This document shows, piece by piece, positions 37,794 through 46,490 of a stretch of 54,161 nt of DNA (positions within the stretch are counted from its first letter, which is position 1; every line of letters begins with the position of its first letter). Source of the DNA: Paracoccaceae bacterium. GTDB taxonomy: Bacteria > Pseudomonadota > Alphaproteobacteria > Rhodobacterales > Rhodobacteraceae. Position numbers and translations under genes: made by a program. The stretch covers positions 1-54,161 of the forward strand of contig JAIXZW010000011.1 in NCBI GenBank assembly GCA_027489375.1, written 5' to 3'. The notes under the pieces are model-generated. The model was not told the DNA's origin. It did no database searches and saw only the letters and a list, made by a program, of their open reading frames with translations.

Positions 37794-40133
37794 ATGGGCC
37801 TCGAAGGTCAGGTGCGGACCGGTTCCGCAGCCGATAAATCATTGCCGAAGTTCACTTTTTCGGCAGAAATGATCGCCCCGTCCTGCGATGGCGGCACGGG
37901 CGGTCCGGGCTGTTTCGTGGCGCGCGAATTCGATCTGGAAGTGTTGCCGATCGACGCCATGCTCCACCTTTCGGCGCAGGGACTCTACCGCGCCTTCCTC
38001 AACGGGCAGCGGGTGGGCGACGACCTCCTGACCCCCGGCTGGACTTGCTATGACGACCGCATCGCCTTTCAAAGCTACGATGTCTCCGCCCTGCTACGCA
38101 CGGGCCGGAACCGTCTGGAAATCTGGCTCGGAGACGGCTGGTATCGCTCGCGCCTGATGTGGGCGCTGAACCCGATCCCGAATACCTGGGGCGACCGGAC
38201 AGGTGCCTTCGCCGAACTGGTCGCAGGCGGCAAGACGCTTCTCAAGACCGATGCCTCTTGGCGTTCCGGCTTCACCCCCGTCACCGCCAACGGCATCTAC
38301 CACGGCGAGGATTACGACGCCCGCATCCGTCCCGCCGACACTCATGGCGTCGAAACGCTTCCCTTCGACCGTGGCCTTTTCGTCCCGCACGAAACCGGCG
38401 CGGTCAAGGAACTCGCCCCTGTCGCCCCCGTCGAGACGTGGTCCGAAGGCGATGCGACCGTCTATGACTTCGGCCAGAATTGCGGCGCCTATGCACGGAT
38501 CGCCGTCGAGGGACCCTCCGGCGCGCATGTTCGGGTCGAGTTTTCCGAAGTCCTCGGCCCGAACCGCGACTTCGACAACCGCAACTTCCGCTCGGCCCGC
38601 GCCGAACAGCATTACACCCTTGGCGGCGGCGGCGTCGAAACCTACGCGCCGATGTTCACCTTTTTCGGCTTCCGCTATGCCCGCGTGACGCTGACCGGCG
38701 GGGCGAAGCTCGCGGCAATCCATCAGGTTCCCGTCACCTCGGTTCCCGTTCAGGCGGGCGGCTTCACCTGCGGCGAGCCGGCGGTCAACCGTCTGGTGCT
38801 CAACACCATCTGGTCGCAGCGGTCCAACTTCATCGAAATTCCGACCGATTGCCCGCAGCGCGACGAAAGGCTCGGCTGGACGGGCGACGCGCAGGTCTTT
38901 GCCGGAACGGCCTGCTGGCTTGCGGATTCCGAAAGCTTCCTAGCCAAATACCTGCGCGACGTGCGCCACGACCAGCGCCCTGACGGTGCCGTCCCGCATT
39001 TCTCGCCCGACCCGACGCGGCTTCACCCCATCGAAGGGCGCGGCGACTGGGCGGGATCGACCGGCTGGGGCGACGCCATCGTGATCATCCCGTGGCAACT
39101 CTACCTGCATTACGGCAATACGGCCGTGCTGACCGAGAACTTCCCTGCCATGCTGAAATGGCTGGACTACCTCTGGGGCATTTCCGACGGCCCGATCATC
39201 CGTCCCTCGGCCACATGGGGCGGGCACGGCTTCACCTTCGGTGACTGGATCCAGCCCGTGGGCGACAACCGCAAGCCCCGCCCCACCATCGCCGACGACT
39301 GCGCCGCGACGATCTACCACTTCATCTCGACCGACCTCGCGGCACGCATCGCCACCCTGATCGGCGAAGAGGCGCAGGCAGAGTCCTTGCGCGACAGGGC
39401 AGACCGGATACGGGCCGCCTTCAAGCACGAGTTCTTCTCGCCCTCCGGCCGCATCGCACACAATGACCAGACCTCGTGGAGCCTCGCCTTCCTCTACGGT
39501 CTGGTCCCACCCGAGTATTACGGGGCCGGAAAAGCCTATTTCCGCCGCGTCGTCGAAGATGCCGACGGGCTGATCGGCACGGGCTTCATCGGCACGCCCG
39601 CCATCCTGCCCGCCCTCACCATGCACGGCATGGCGGACCTTGCCGAAAAGATCTTCCTCAACCGCAAGGTTCCGGGCTGGCTCTATCAGGTCGAGCGCGG
39701 CGCGACGAGCATCTGGGAACGCTGGGATGCATTGGGCGAGGATGGCACCATCTACGACCCCGACATGAACAGCTACAACCACTACGCCTATGGCGCGGTC
39801 TGCCAGTGGCTTTTCGAAGGCGTGGCGGGCATGTCCCCCCGCCCCGAAAAACCCGGCTTCGACGAAGTGACGCTCGATCCTCTCATCCTTCCCGCCCTGT
39901 CGCCTGTCGCGGCATGGCACGACTGCCGCCACGGCCGGATCGAGGCCGGATGGGTGCTCGACGGCACGCGCGTCACCTATCGCGTGACCCTGCCCACGGG
40001 CTGCACGGGCCGTCTGGCCCACAGCGACCGGCGCAGCAATGTCGTCGTGGACGGCACCCTGGCGACCGTCCCTCAGGACGGCCTCATCCTGCCCGCTGGC
40101 AGGCACGAAATTGCCTTCGATGTGACCAAGTGA
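37794..40133 (+). CDS. Alpha-L-rhamnosidase (GH78), cytoplasmic
   Basis: Glycoside hydrolase releasing L-rhamnose from rhamnosides, 779 aa. N-terminal beta-sandwich domains show the GH78 segments LSAQGLYRAFLNGQRVGDD, TPGWTCYDDR and WLGDGWYRSRLMW. The (alpha/alpha)6 barrel has IPTDCPQRDERLGWTGDAQV, with the acidic residues of the active site, then GWGDAIVIIPWQLYLHYGN, GDWIQPVG and TSIWERWDALG. There is no signal peptide, so its substrate must be imported first, which fits the ABC importer encoded directly downstream. GGAGGGAGGA precedes ATG 37794. The gene is first in the operon under the divergent LacI-type regulator. Confidence 0.85.
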   Translation: MGLEGQVRTGSAADKSLPKFTFSAEMIAPSCDGGTGGPGCFVAREFDLEVLPIDAMLHLSAQGLYRAFLNGQRVGDDLLTPGWTCYDDRIAFQSYDVSALLRTGRNRLEIWLGDGWYRSRLMWALNPIPNTWGDRTGAFAELVAGGKTLLKTDASWRSGFTPVTANGIYHGEDYDARIRPADTHGVETLPFDRGLFVPHETGAVKELAPVAPVETWSEGDATVYDFGQNCGAYARIAVEGPSGAHVRVEFSEVLGPNRDFDNRNFRSARAEQHYTLGGGGVETYAPMFTFFGFRYARVTLTGGAKLAAIHQVPVTSVPVQAGGFTCGEPAVNRLVLNTIWSQRSNFIEIPTDCPQRDERLGWTGDAQVFAGTACWLADSESFLAKYLRDVRHDQRPDGAVPHFSPDPTRLHPIEGRGDWAGSTGWGDAIVIIPWQLYLHYGNTAVLTENFPAMLKWLDYLWGISDGPIIRPSATWGGHGFTFGDWIQPVGDNRKPRPTIADDCAATIYHFISTDLAARIATLIGEEAQAESLRDRADRIRAAFKHEFFSPSGRIAHNDQTSWSLAFLYGLVPPEYYGAGKAYFRRVVEDADGLIGTGFIGTPAILPALTMHGMADLAEKIFLNRKVPGWLYQVERGATSIWERWDALGEDGTIYDPDMNSYNHYAYGAVCQWLFEGVAGMSPRPEKPGFDEVTLDPLILPALSPVAAWHDCRHGRIEAGWVLDGTRVTYRVTLPTGCTGRLAHSDRRSNVVVDGTLATVPQDGLILPAGRHEIAFDVTK

Positions 40134-40159
40134 AAACCAAACGGGAGGAAACCAAGAAG

Positions 40160-41431
40160 ATGAAGACCATCAGACTTAGCGCCGCCCTTGCCACCGCCAT
40201 CGCGGTTTGCGCGGGCATGGCACAGGCCGAAGTGACGCTCAGCGTCACCATCGACGGCAATCAGGACACCATCAACATGATGGATGCCCTCACCGCCGCC
40301 TATACCGCCGCGAACCCCGACGTCACCTTCGAAATCGAGAACCGCCCCGGCGGGGCCGAAGGCGACAACCTCGTCAAGACGCGCCTTGCCACGGGCGAGG
40401 CGGGCGACATCCTGCAATACAACTCCGGCTCGCTGTTTCAGGCGCTCAATCCCGCCGAACAACTGGCCGACCTCTCCGATATCCAGTCCAACGTGATCGA
40501 CAGCTTCAAGCCTGTCGTCACCGCACCGGACGGAACCGTGCGCGGCGTGCCCTTCGGCTCGGCGATGGGGGGCGGCATCTACTACAACAAGAAGATCTAC
40601 GCCGAACTCGGCCTCTCCGTCCCCAAGACATGGGACGAATTCATGGCCAACAACGAAAAGATCAAGGCGGCCGGCAAGGTCGCCGTGGCCCAGACCTATG
40701 GCGACACATGGTCAAGCCAGCTGTTCGTCCTGGCCGATTTCTACAACGTGCAGGCCGCCGAACCCGGCTTCGCCGCCGACTACACAGCGAACAAGGCGAA
40801 ATACGCGACCTCGCCCGCGGCGATGGCAGGCTTCCAGCATCTGGAGGACGTGTTCAAGGCAGGCTACCTGAACGAGGATTTCGGCGTGGCCAAATTCGAT
40901 GACGGCGTGCGCATGGTCGCAACCGGAGAAGCCGCGCATTACCCGATGCTCACCTTCGCGCTCGGCAACATAAAGCAGAACTTCCCCGACAACGTGAACG
41001 ACGTCGGCTTCTTCGCCCAACCCGGTCCCGACGCCGCCAAGAACGGTTTGACTGTCTGGATGCCCTCGGCGCTCTATGTTCCGGCCTCGTCGGAAAATCA
41101 GGACGCCGCCAAAGCCTTCCTCGCCTTCGTCGCCTCGGTCGAAGGCTGCAACATCATGATCGAAGCCAATGGCGCGACCGGTCCGTTCCTGATCAAGGAC
41201 TGCGCCCTGCCCGCCGATGTTCCGGCCTCGGTCGCGGACATGCTGCCCTACTTCCAGAGCGAAGGCATGACCGCCCCCGCCCTCGAATTCCTCTCCCCGA
41301 TCAAGGGGCCGGCGCTCGAGCAGATCACGGTCGAAGTCGGCAGCGGCATCCGTCCGGCAGCAGAAGCGGCGGCGCTTTACGACCAGGATGTCGAAAAACA
41401 GGCCAAGCAACTCGGCCTGCCGAACTGGTAA
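40160..41431 (+). CDS. Periplasmic sugar-binding protein (family 1) of the rhamnoside importer
   Basis: 423-residue binding protein with a clear Sec signal peptide (MKTIRLSAALATAIAVCAG, cleavage after AQA). The MalE-type fold is shown by DILQYNSGSLFQALNPAEQ, RGVPFGSAMGGGIYYNKKIY, VPKTWDEFMANNEKI and AAKAFLAFVAS. GGGAGGAA lies 9 nt before ATG 40160; the open frame to 39476 is the shadow of the rhamnosidase. It follows the GH78 gene by 26 nt. The ligand is probably a rhamnose-containing di- or oligosaccharide, inferred from the neighbour. A 12-bp hairpin follows the stop. Confidence 0.82.
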   Translation: MKTIRLSAALATAIAVCAGMAQAEVTLSVTIDGNQDTINMMDALTAAYTAANPDVTFEIENRPGGAEGDNLVKTRLATGEAGDILQYNSGSLFQALNPAEQLADLSDIQSNVIDSFKPVVTAPDGTVRGVPFGSAMGGGIYYNKKIYAELGLSVPKTWDEFMANNEKIKAAGKVAVAQTYGDTWSSQLFVLADFYNVQAAEPGFAADYTANKAKYATSPAAMAGFQHLEDVFKAGYLNEDFGVAKFDDGVRMVATGEAAHYPMLTFALGNIKQNFPDNVNDVGFFAQPGPDAAKNGLTVWMPSALYVPASSENQDAAKAFLAFVASVEGCNIMIEANGATGPFLIKDCALPADVPASVADMLPYFQSEGMTAPALEFLSPIKGPALEQITVEVGSGIRPAAEAAALYDQDVEKQAKQLGLPNW

Positions 41432-41450
41432 AGCCTCCCTGAACCAGTTC

Positions 41451-41479
41451 GCCCCCGTCCGTCCCTCACGGGCGGGGGC
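41451..41479 (+). other. Stem-loop between sugar-binding-protein and permease genes
   Basis: GCCCCCGTCCGT (41451-41462) pairs with ACGGGCGGGGGC (41468-41479) with a single G-U pair around a 5-nt loop. No U-run follows. It lies 20 nt after the stop of the binding-protein gene and would protect or attenuate the transcript. Confidence 0.7.
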
Positions 41480-41503
41480 TCCCCATAAGGACCGAGCTTG
41501 CAC

Positions 41504-42370
41504 ATGGCATCCAGACGCCGATCGACCTATCCCTACTGGTTCGTGCTGCCGGCAGCGGTGGTCTTCGTCACCCTGTTTCTGGTGCCGACCGTGGCAAGTT
41601 TCTGGTTCAGCATGACCCGCTGGGACCTGTTCAAGGCAGAGTTCATCGGCTGGGACAATTACCGCCAGTTCTTCAAGGAACCCTTCCTGATACAGGGGCT
41701 GGTCAACACGCTGATCTACGCCGTGCTGACCTCGGCCACCAAGACGGTGCTTGGCCTGCTGCTCGCCGTCCTGCTGACCAGCGGCCTGTGGATGCAGGGC
41801 TTCCTGCGGTCGGTCGTGTTCTTCCCGGTCCTCGTCTCGACCATCGGCGTGGGGATCACCTTCGCCGCGCTGATGCATCCGACCAAGGGGGTCATCAACC
41901 TTGCGCTCGGCTATCTCGGCATCGACGGCCCCGCCTGGCTGTCCGACCCCGCGCTCGCGCTCTATTCCGTCGCCCTGATCGACATCTGGAAAGGGGTGGG
42001 TCTTGCCACGTTGATCTACATCGCGGGTCTGGCCGCCATCTCGCCTGAATACTACGAAGCCAGCCGCATCGACGGCGCGACCCGCTGGCAGCAGTTCTGG
42101 CGCGTCACGGTCCCGCTCGTGCGGCCCGCCACCGTTACCGTCGTCACGCTTTCGCTGATCGGCGGACTGCGCTCGTTCGACATCATCTGGGCCACGACGA
42201 AGGGCGGACCCGGCTTTGCCTCGGACGTTCTGGCTTCGGTGATCTACAAACAGTATCAGGCGGGCTTCTACGGCCTTGCCACCGCCGGAAACGTGATCCT
42301 CTTCCTTCTCATCGCCGCCATCATCCTGCCCCTGACATGGTGGTTCAACAAGCGCGAGGTCGACCTATGA
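41504..42370 (+). CDS. Sugar ABC permease, MalF/UgpA-type
   Basis: Six-helix permease, 288 aa, starting MASRRRSTYPYWFVLPAA. The coupling loop EASRIDGATRWQQFWRVTVP is the standard carbohydrate-importer form, preceded by LVNTLIYAVLTSATKTVLGL. The start is ATG 41504; TTG 41498 has the better spacing (6 nt) to AAGGA and adds two residues. The stop overlaps the next permease start by 4 nt. Works with the downstream permease and ATPase for uptake of the rhamnoside. Confidence 0.83.
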   Translation: MASRRRSTYPYWFVLPAAVVFVTLFLVPTVASFWFSMTRWDLFKAEFIGWDNYRQFFKEPFLIQGLVNTLIYAVLTSATKTVLGLLLAVLLTSGLWMQGFLRSVVFFPVLVSTIGVGITFAALMHPTKGVINLALGYLGIDGPAWLSDPALALYSVALIDIWKGVGLATLIYIAGLAAISPEYYEASRIDGATRWQQFWRVTVPLVRPATVTVVTLSLIGGLRSFDIIWATTKGGPGFASDVLASVIYKQYQAGFYGLATAGNVILFLLIAAIILPLTWWFNKREVDL

Positions 42371-43206
42371 GCCTGCGCCGCACAGCCGCCACCCGCCGCA
42401 ACACCGGCCTCCTCGCGCTTGCCGTCGCCACGGTGGTGTTCATCCTGCCGTTCCTCTTCATCTTCCTCACGGCAGTGAAGACCAAGCAAGAGGCCGCGCT
42501 GCTGCTCTTCACATGGCCCGAGCAATGGCAGCTCTGGCAAAACCTCGTCGATGTGGTGAAAACCCGCAACTACATGCTCCTGCTCGCCTATTTCAACTCC
42601 ACCGTGATCACCGCAGGGGCCGTGGCGCTGCTTGTGATCTTCGGTGCGATGGTCGGCTATGTCCTGCAACGCCGCCCATCGGGCTGGAACCGCCTGATCT
42701 ACGCCTGCGTCCTCATCGGGTTGATGGTGCCGCCCGCCGTGGTGCCCACGATCTGGGTCCTGCAAGGGCTGAACCTGTTCAAGACGATCCACGGCATGAT
42801 CCTGATCCAGGTCGCCTACGGTCTGGCCTTTTCCGTCCTGCTCTACCGCGGCTTCATCTCCACCATCCCACGCGATCTGGACGAGGCCGCGGTCATCGAC
42901 GGGGCAAAACCGTGGCAGGTCTTCTTCAAGGTGATCCTGCCGCTGTTGAAACCCGTCACGGTCACGCTGGTGGTCGTCCAGTCCATCGCGATCTTCAACG
43001 ATTTCACCAATCCGCTCTATTACCTTCCCGGCAAGGACAACGTCACCGTCCAGCTCACGCTGTTCAACTTCCAAAGCCAGTTCCAGAGCCAGTTCAACCT
43101 TCTCTTCATGAACATCCTGCTCGTGACCATTCCGCCGCTTCTCGTCTTCGTCTTCTTCAACCGCCAGATCGTCGCCGGAATGACCGCCGGCGCCGTGAAA
43201 GGATAG
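42367..43206 (+). CDS. Sugar ABC permease, MalG/UgpE-type
   Basis: 279-residue inner-membrane permease whose ATG overlaps the stop of the previous gene (ATGA). Helix 1 is LLALAVATVVFILPFLFIFL, and the coupling loop is EAAVIDGAKPWQVFFKVILP followed by LLKPVTVTLVVVQSIAIFND. It is the partner of the MalF-type permease. Three nucleotides separate it from the ATPase gene. Confidence 0.85.
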   Translation: MSLRRTAATRRNTGLLALAVATVVFILPFLFIFLTAVKTKQEAALLLFTWPEQWQLWQNLVDVVKTRNYMLLLAYFNSTVITAGAVALLVIFGAMVGYVLQRRPSGWNRLIYACVLIGLMVPPAVVPTIWVLQGLNLFKTIHGMILIQVAYGLAFSVLLYRGFISTIPRDLDEAAVIDGAKPWQVFFKVILPLLKPVTVTLVVVQSIAIFNDFTNPLYYLPGKDNVTVQLTLFNFQSQFQSQFNLLFMNILLVTIPPLLVFVFFNRQIVAGMTAGAVKG

Positions 43207-43209
43207 CGC

Positions 43210-44196
43210 ATGGCGTCCACCTCTTCCGTGATCCTCAAGGACATCTGCAAAAGCTATGGCGCGGTCGAGGTGATCAAACGCGTCACTCTCTCCATCGACC
43301 CGGGCGAGTTCTGCGTCTTCGTCGGGCCTTCGGGCTGCGGCAAATCCACCCTCCTGCGGCTGATCTCGGGGCTCGAAGAGACGACTTCCGGCGTGATCGA
43401 GATCGGCGGCAAGGATGTCACCGACGCCGAACCCTCGGCCCGCGGCATTGCGATGGTGTTCCAGAGCTACGCCCTCTACCCGCACCTCTCCGTGCGCGAC
43501 AACATCGGCTTCGGCCTGTCTCTGGCCAAACTGCCGAAAGCCCAGATAAAGGCCAAGGTCGAAGCCGCAGCCGATGCGCTGCAACTCACTGCCCTTCTGG
43601 ACCGCAAGCCCAAGGCGCTGTCGGGCGGCCAGCGCCAGCGCGTTGCCATCGGACGGGCCATCGTGCGCGATCCGAAGGTGTTCCTTTTCGATGAACCGCT
43701 CTCCAACCTCGACGCCGCCCTGCGCGCCCAGATGCGCATCGAACTTTCGGACCTGCACCGCAAACTTGGCGCCACCATGATCTACGTCACCCACGATCAG
43801 GTCGAAGCCATGACGATGGCCGACAAGATCGTCGTGCTGAACGGCGGAAGGATCGAACAGGTCGGCTCTCCGATGGAGCTGTACAATGCCCCCGTCTCGC
43901 CCTTCGTGGCCGGTTTCATCGGCAGCCCCAAGATGAACCTCTACTCCGGCCTCGCAGCCGGCGAGGCTTGCGGCACCTACGGCATCCGACCGGAACACCT
44001 GCGCCTCACCGACGACACTCCGCGCTGGACAGGCAGGGTGCGCCATGTCGAAAGGCTCGGGGCCGATACCGTGATCTACCTCGACGTGCCGCAGTTGGGC
44101 GAAATGGTCGTCCGCGCCGATGGCGACACCAACCCGCCCATCGGCGCGATGCAAGGCGTCTCGCCGCAACAGGGCCGCGAATTCCGCTTCGCCTGA
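43210..44196 (+). CDS. Sugar ABC ATPase, UgpC/MalK-type
   Basis: 328-residue ATPase with Walker A GPSGCGKSTLLRL, signature LSGGQRQRVAIGRAI, Walker B FLFDEPLSNLDAALR, the switch VTHDQVEAMTMADK and a C-terminal TOBE/regulatory domain (GIRPEHLRL). AAAGGA lies 6 nt before the start. It is somewhat shorter than the usual 350-370 residues, so the regulatory domain is slightly trimmed. It ends the operon; the pseudogene zone begins immediately after it on the opposite strand. Confidence 0.85.
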   Translation: MASTSSVILKDICKSYGAVEVIKRVTLSIDPGEFCVFVGPSGCGKSTLLRLISGLEETTSGVIEIGGKDVTDAEPSARGIAMVFQSYALYPHLSVRDNIGFGLSLAKLPKAQIKAKVEAAADALQLTALLDRKPKALSGGQRQRVAIGRAIVRDPKVFLFDEPLSNLDAALRAQMRIELSDLHRKLGATMIYVTHDQVEAMTMADKIVVLNGGRIEQVGSPMELYNAPVSPFVAGFIGSPKMNLYSGLAAGEACGTYGIRPEHLRLTDDTPRWTGRVRHVERLGADTVIYLDVPQLGEMVVRADGDTNPPIGAMQGVSPQQGREFRFA

Positions 44197-44204
44197 CCTG
44201 CGGC

Positions 44205-44758
44205 GCTACGGGGGCGACGGCGGCATCCCCGAAGAACACGGCCCGCGCGGTCGTGCTCGGCACCTCTAAAAGGCACAGGTGGTACGGCGTGTAGAAACAG
44301 TAAAGCGGCCCGTCCCCCGGCTTCTAGAGCGCAAAGGAATGCGCCTGCACGGGGTTTTCTGAATGGCCAAGGACAAAGACCCCCGGCCCCGGCGCAGCAC
44401 CTGTGACGTAATCGGCGATGCCCCGCCCCGCGATCAGCGCATCCGCATCGAACAGCTTCGCCGCCGGCCCGACCGGCGTGCCGCTTGCCACGGTCGGGCC
44501 ATACATCCCGCGCCTGGCCACGGTCATGCCGGTCGCATCCGCCATGCGCCGCAGCACCGTCCCCACCGTCCCGTCGAGTTCGGCATTCATCAACACGATA
44601 TGCTTGCCCGCCTCGATCGCGGCCATGATGGGGGCCATGACGGGGGCCATGACTGGGGCCATGACGGGGGCCAGCGCCTCCTCCACCGCGCCCGTCACGT
44701 CGGGCAGCACGTCGATCCCTTCGGCACGGGCCAGCAAAAGCGGGTCTTCCGTCACCGC
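44205..44758 (-). pseudogene. Decayed SAF-domain homoserine-dehydrogenase-like gene
   Basis: On the minus strand, codons from about 44758 read AVTEDPLLLARAEGIDVLPD, then EAGKHIVLMNAELDGTVG, a family signature of the SAF-domain, NAD(P)-dependent homoserine-dehydrogenase-like proteins. The text then jumps at about 44536 to ATGMTVARRGMYG, skipping a large central part found in intact relatives. It stops at an in-frame TAG (44324-44326) after GPGVFVLGHSENPVQAHSFAL, read as HSENPVQAHSFAL. Beyond the stop the same frame continues with GDGPLYCFYTPYHLC and EVP, which is family sequence, so the stop is a nonsense mutation at a Tyr position. The N-terminus and the SAF domain are also missing. Confidence 0.7.
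44622..44669. repeat. Four tandem 12-bp repeats inside the pseudogene
   Basis: Units of GCCATGACGGGG and one- or two-base variants start at 44622, 44634, 44646 and 44658. On the minus strand they encode repeated M-A-P-V/I within what should be a conserved helix just before EAGKHIVLMNAELDG. The in-frame expansion is probably slippage in an unconstrained gene. Confidence 0.85.
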
Positions 44759-45470
44759 CCCGCCCGCCGCGCCTTCGAAAGACCGCATCGAAAGCGCGAC
44801 GTCGCGTCCTGCCCCGTTTCGCCAAGGCTGGTGCCACGCGTCGGGTTCCCGGACGAGGAAGGAGCGCGACCTTCGCACCAGTTCGGCATTGTGGCGGCGC
44901 ACCGCAGGCCAGTCAGACACCCGCAACCCGCGCCAGACATCGTAAAGGTAAAAGCGCCCGACCGATGCCCCGTTCAGCACGACGACGTGGTCGAACCGCG
45001 ACAGCAGCGCGATCTCCCGCGGATAATCGGCAAAGGTCGAGGTCCAGCCTTCAAGAAGGAAGCTGGCCGCGATCCGCGACTTCTCGCGCCAGCCCGCAAC
45101 CGGTTCGATCTCGCCCACCGCTTCGATGAACTTGCAGGCATGGAACAACAGGTCACACCCGCCCCCGATGGTGACAGGCTGCATGAGCGGCGTGCGCTGT
45201 CCGGTAAGCTTGCGCGACACGCGGCGGGCTGCCCGCAGCGTCCGCTCGGACAGCAGAGTTTCGGTGCTTGGCTCGCTGTTGACGACCGACTTGCGCCCCC
45301 TCGGGCGCGATGATCGCTCCGTTCTCGGGTCCGGAGATGACCTGCAAAAAGTCATGGGGAACGCCGTTCCACTTCCGGCTGTCGGCATTGAAGGTCGATA
45401 CGAGCAAACAACGACGGTCGGACAAGATCTTCTCCCGCGCCTCGGCATGTCCGAACCGGATGCGCGGGAA
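44759..45470 (-). pseudogene. Frameshifted remnant resembling a family-1 glycosyltransferase
   Basis: Two minus-strand frames join into one protein-like text if a single base is dropped at the C-run near 45296-45300. The first frame reads DRRCLLVSTFNADSRKWNG and VPHDFLQVISGPENGA; the second continues SVVNSEPSTETLLSERTLR, FADYPREIALLSRFDHVVVLN and FYLYDVWRGLRVSDWPAV. The pattern resembles alphaproteobacterial glycosyltransferases as I remember them, with an internal deletion between the FDHVVVLN and FYLYDVW blocks. There is no start codon in a sensible place, and the end runs straight into the SAF-type pseudogene. Family assignment is weak; the broken state is better supported. Confidence 0.45.
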
Positions 45471-45534
45471 ACCGCAAAGTTCCGCTTCGTTTTGTCGGCG
45501 TTTTCCCCTCAGACCGCGGGCAACGCCGCTTCGG

Positions 45535-46289
45535 TCAGCGCATCGCCCCCCCTTCGGCCAGCGCAAGCGAGGCGGTCAGGCCGGGGCTTTCGATCCCGAA
45601 AAGCTGCACCAGCCCTTCGATGCCGTGGTCGGCCTGCGTGTCGATCCGGAAATCGGCATTCGGCTCCGCCGCGCCAACCAGTTTCGGGCGCAACCCTGCG
45701 AAAGCGGGCACCAGCGCCCCGCGCGGCAGGCCGGGCCAATAGCGCGAAATCGCGGCTTCGAACGCGGGAGCCTTGGCGGGGTCTACGCGCAGATCGGGGC
45801 TGTCCGTCCATTCCACATCCGGCCCGAAGCGCATCCCGCCCTGCAGATCGAGCGTCAGGTGGATGCCCAACCCGCCCGGTTCCGGCACGGGATAGATCAG
45901 CCGGTCAAAGGCCGCACGACCCGTGCAGGCGAAGTAGCTGCCCTTGGCAAGGTGCATCCGCGGCACGGCACCCGCAGGTAGCCCCGCCAGACCGGCCGCG
46001 ATCCGCGCCGCGCCCTGCCCTGCCGCGCTGGCGGAACGGTAGCCCCCGCGCCGCAAGAAAGGTGGAAAGCCGCTCGCGCCCCGCCACGCAAAGCCGTCCT
46101 TTCCGGCTGCCTTCGGGATGGTAAAGGCCCGCATGGATCACTTCGGAATAGCGCGCGCGCACTGGTCTGGGTGCCAAAGGCTGCCTCCCGCTCCACGACC
46201 AGCACATCGTTCCCGCGCAGCGCCAGTGCGCGGGCGATTGCAGGCCCGACCACCCCCGCTCCGGCAACGATGCAATCGACCCGATCCAT
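45535..46289 (-). pseudogene. Broken LhgO-like FAD oxidase (L-2-hydroxyglutarate oxidase family)
   Basis: An ATG at 46289 opens with [20 protein letters not shown] and [17 protein letters not shown], a normal FAD-binding N-terminus. The conserved next block, [20 protein letters not shown], lies in a different frame from about 46150, so there is a frameshift. From about 46040 a third frame carries [59 protein letters not shown] and FGPDVEW to the stop at 45535. The central part between these blocks is missing compared with a protein of about 365-400 residues. The gene cannot make a working enzyme. Confidence 0.75.
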
Positions 46290-46432
46290 GACCGCCCTCT
46301 CCCCCCCGCGGACCAGCCTTGTCGCAGCCGCCCGTTCCACGGGCAACACCGCGACGCAAAGCGCGTTCCCGGCAAGCCGGACCTGACCTGCCCTTCCGGC
46401 CCGTCCGATTCCCAAATAGCGGGATTTCCATT

Positions 46433-46441
46433 ATAAATTTC
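46433..46441. promoter_or_regulatory. AT-rich word ATAAATTTC upstream of the creatinase-like gene
   Basis: ATAAATTTC lies 58 nt before ATG 46491 in an AT-rich patch. The same nine bases occur at 49613-49621 upstream of the transporter operon of this locus. In such GC-rich DNA the coincidence suggests a shared regulator site, perhaps for the LysR protein encoded between them, but two copies are weak evidence. Confidence 0.3.
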
Positions 46442-46490
46442 AGCCCGCCGATCCGCCCAAGCTAGTCTTTTCCCGAATGAATTCGACCGG

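Noticed and set aside
42268..44169. A 633-codon minus-strand frame opposite the sugar permease and ATPase genes
   Set aside because: It spans two well-supported plus-strand genes and shows only His/Asp/Gly-rich shadow composition.
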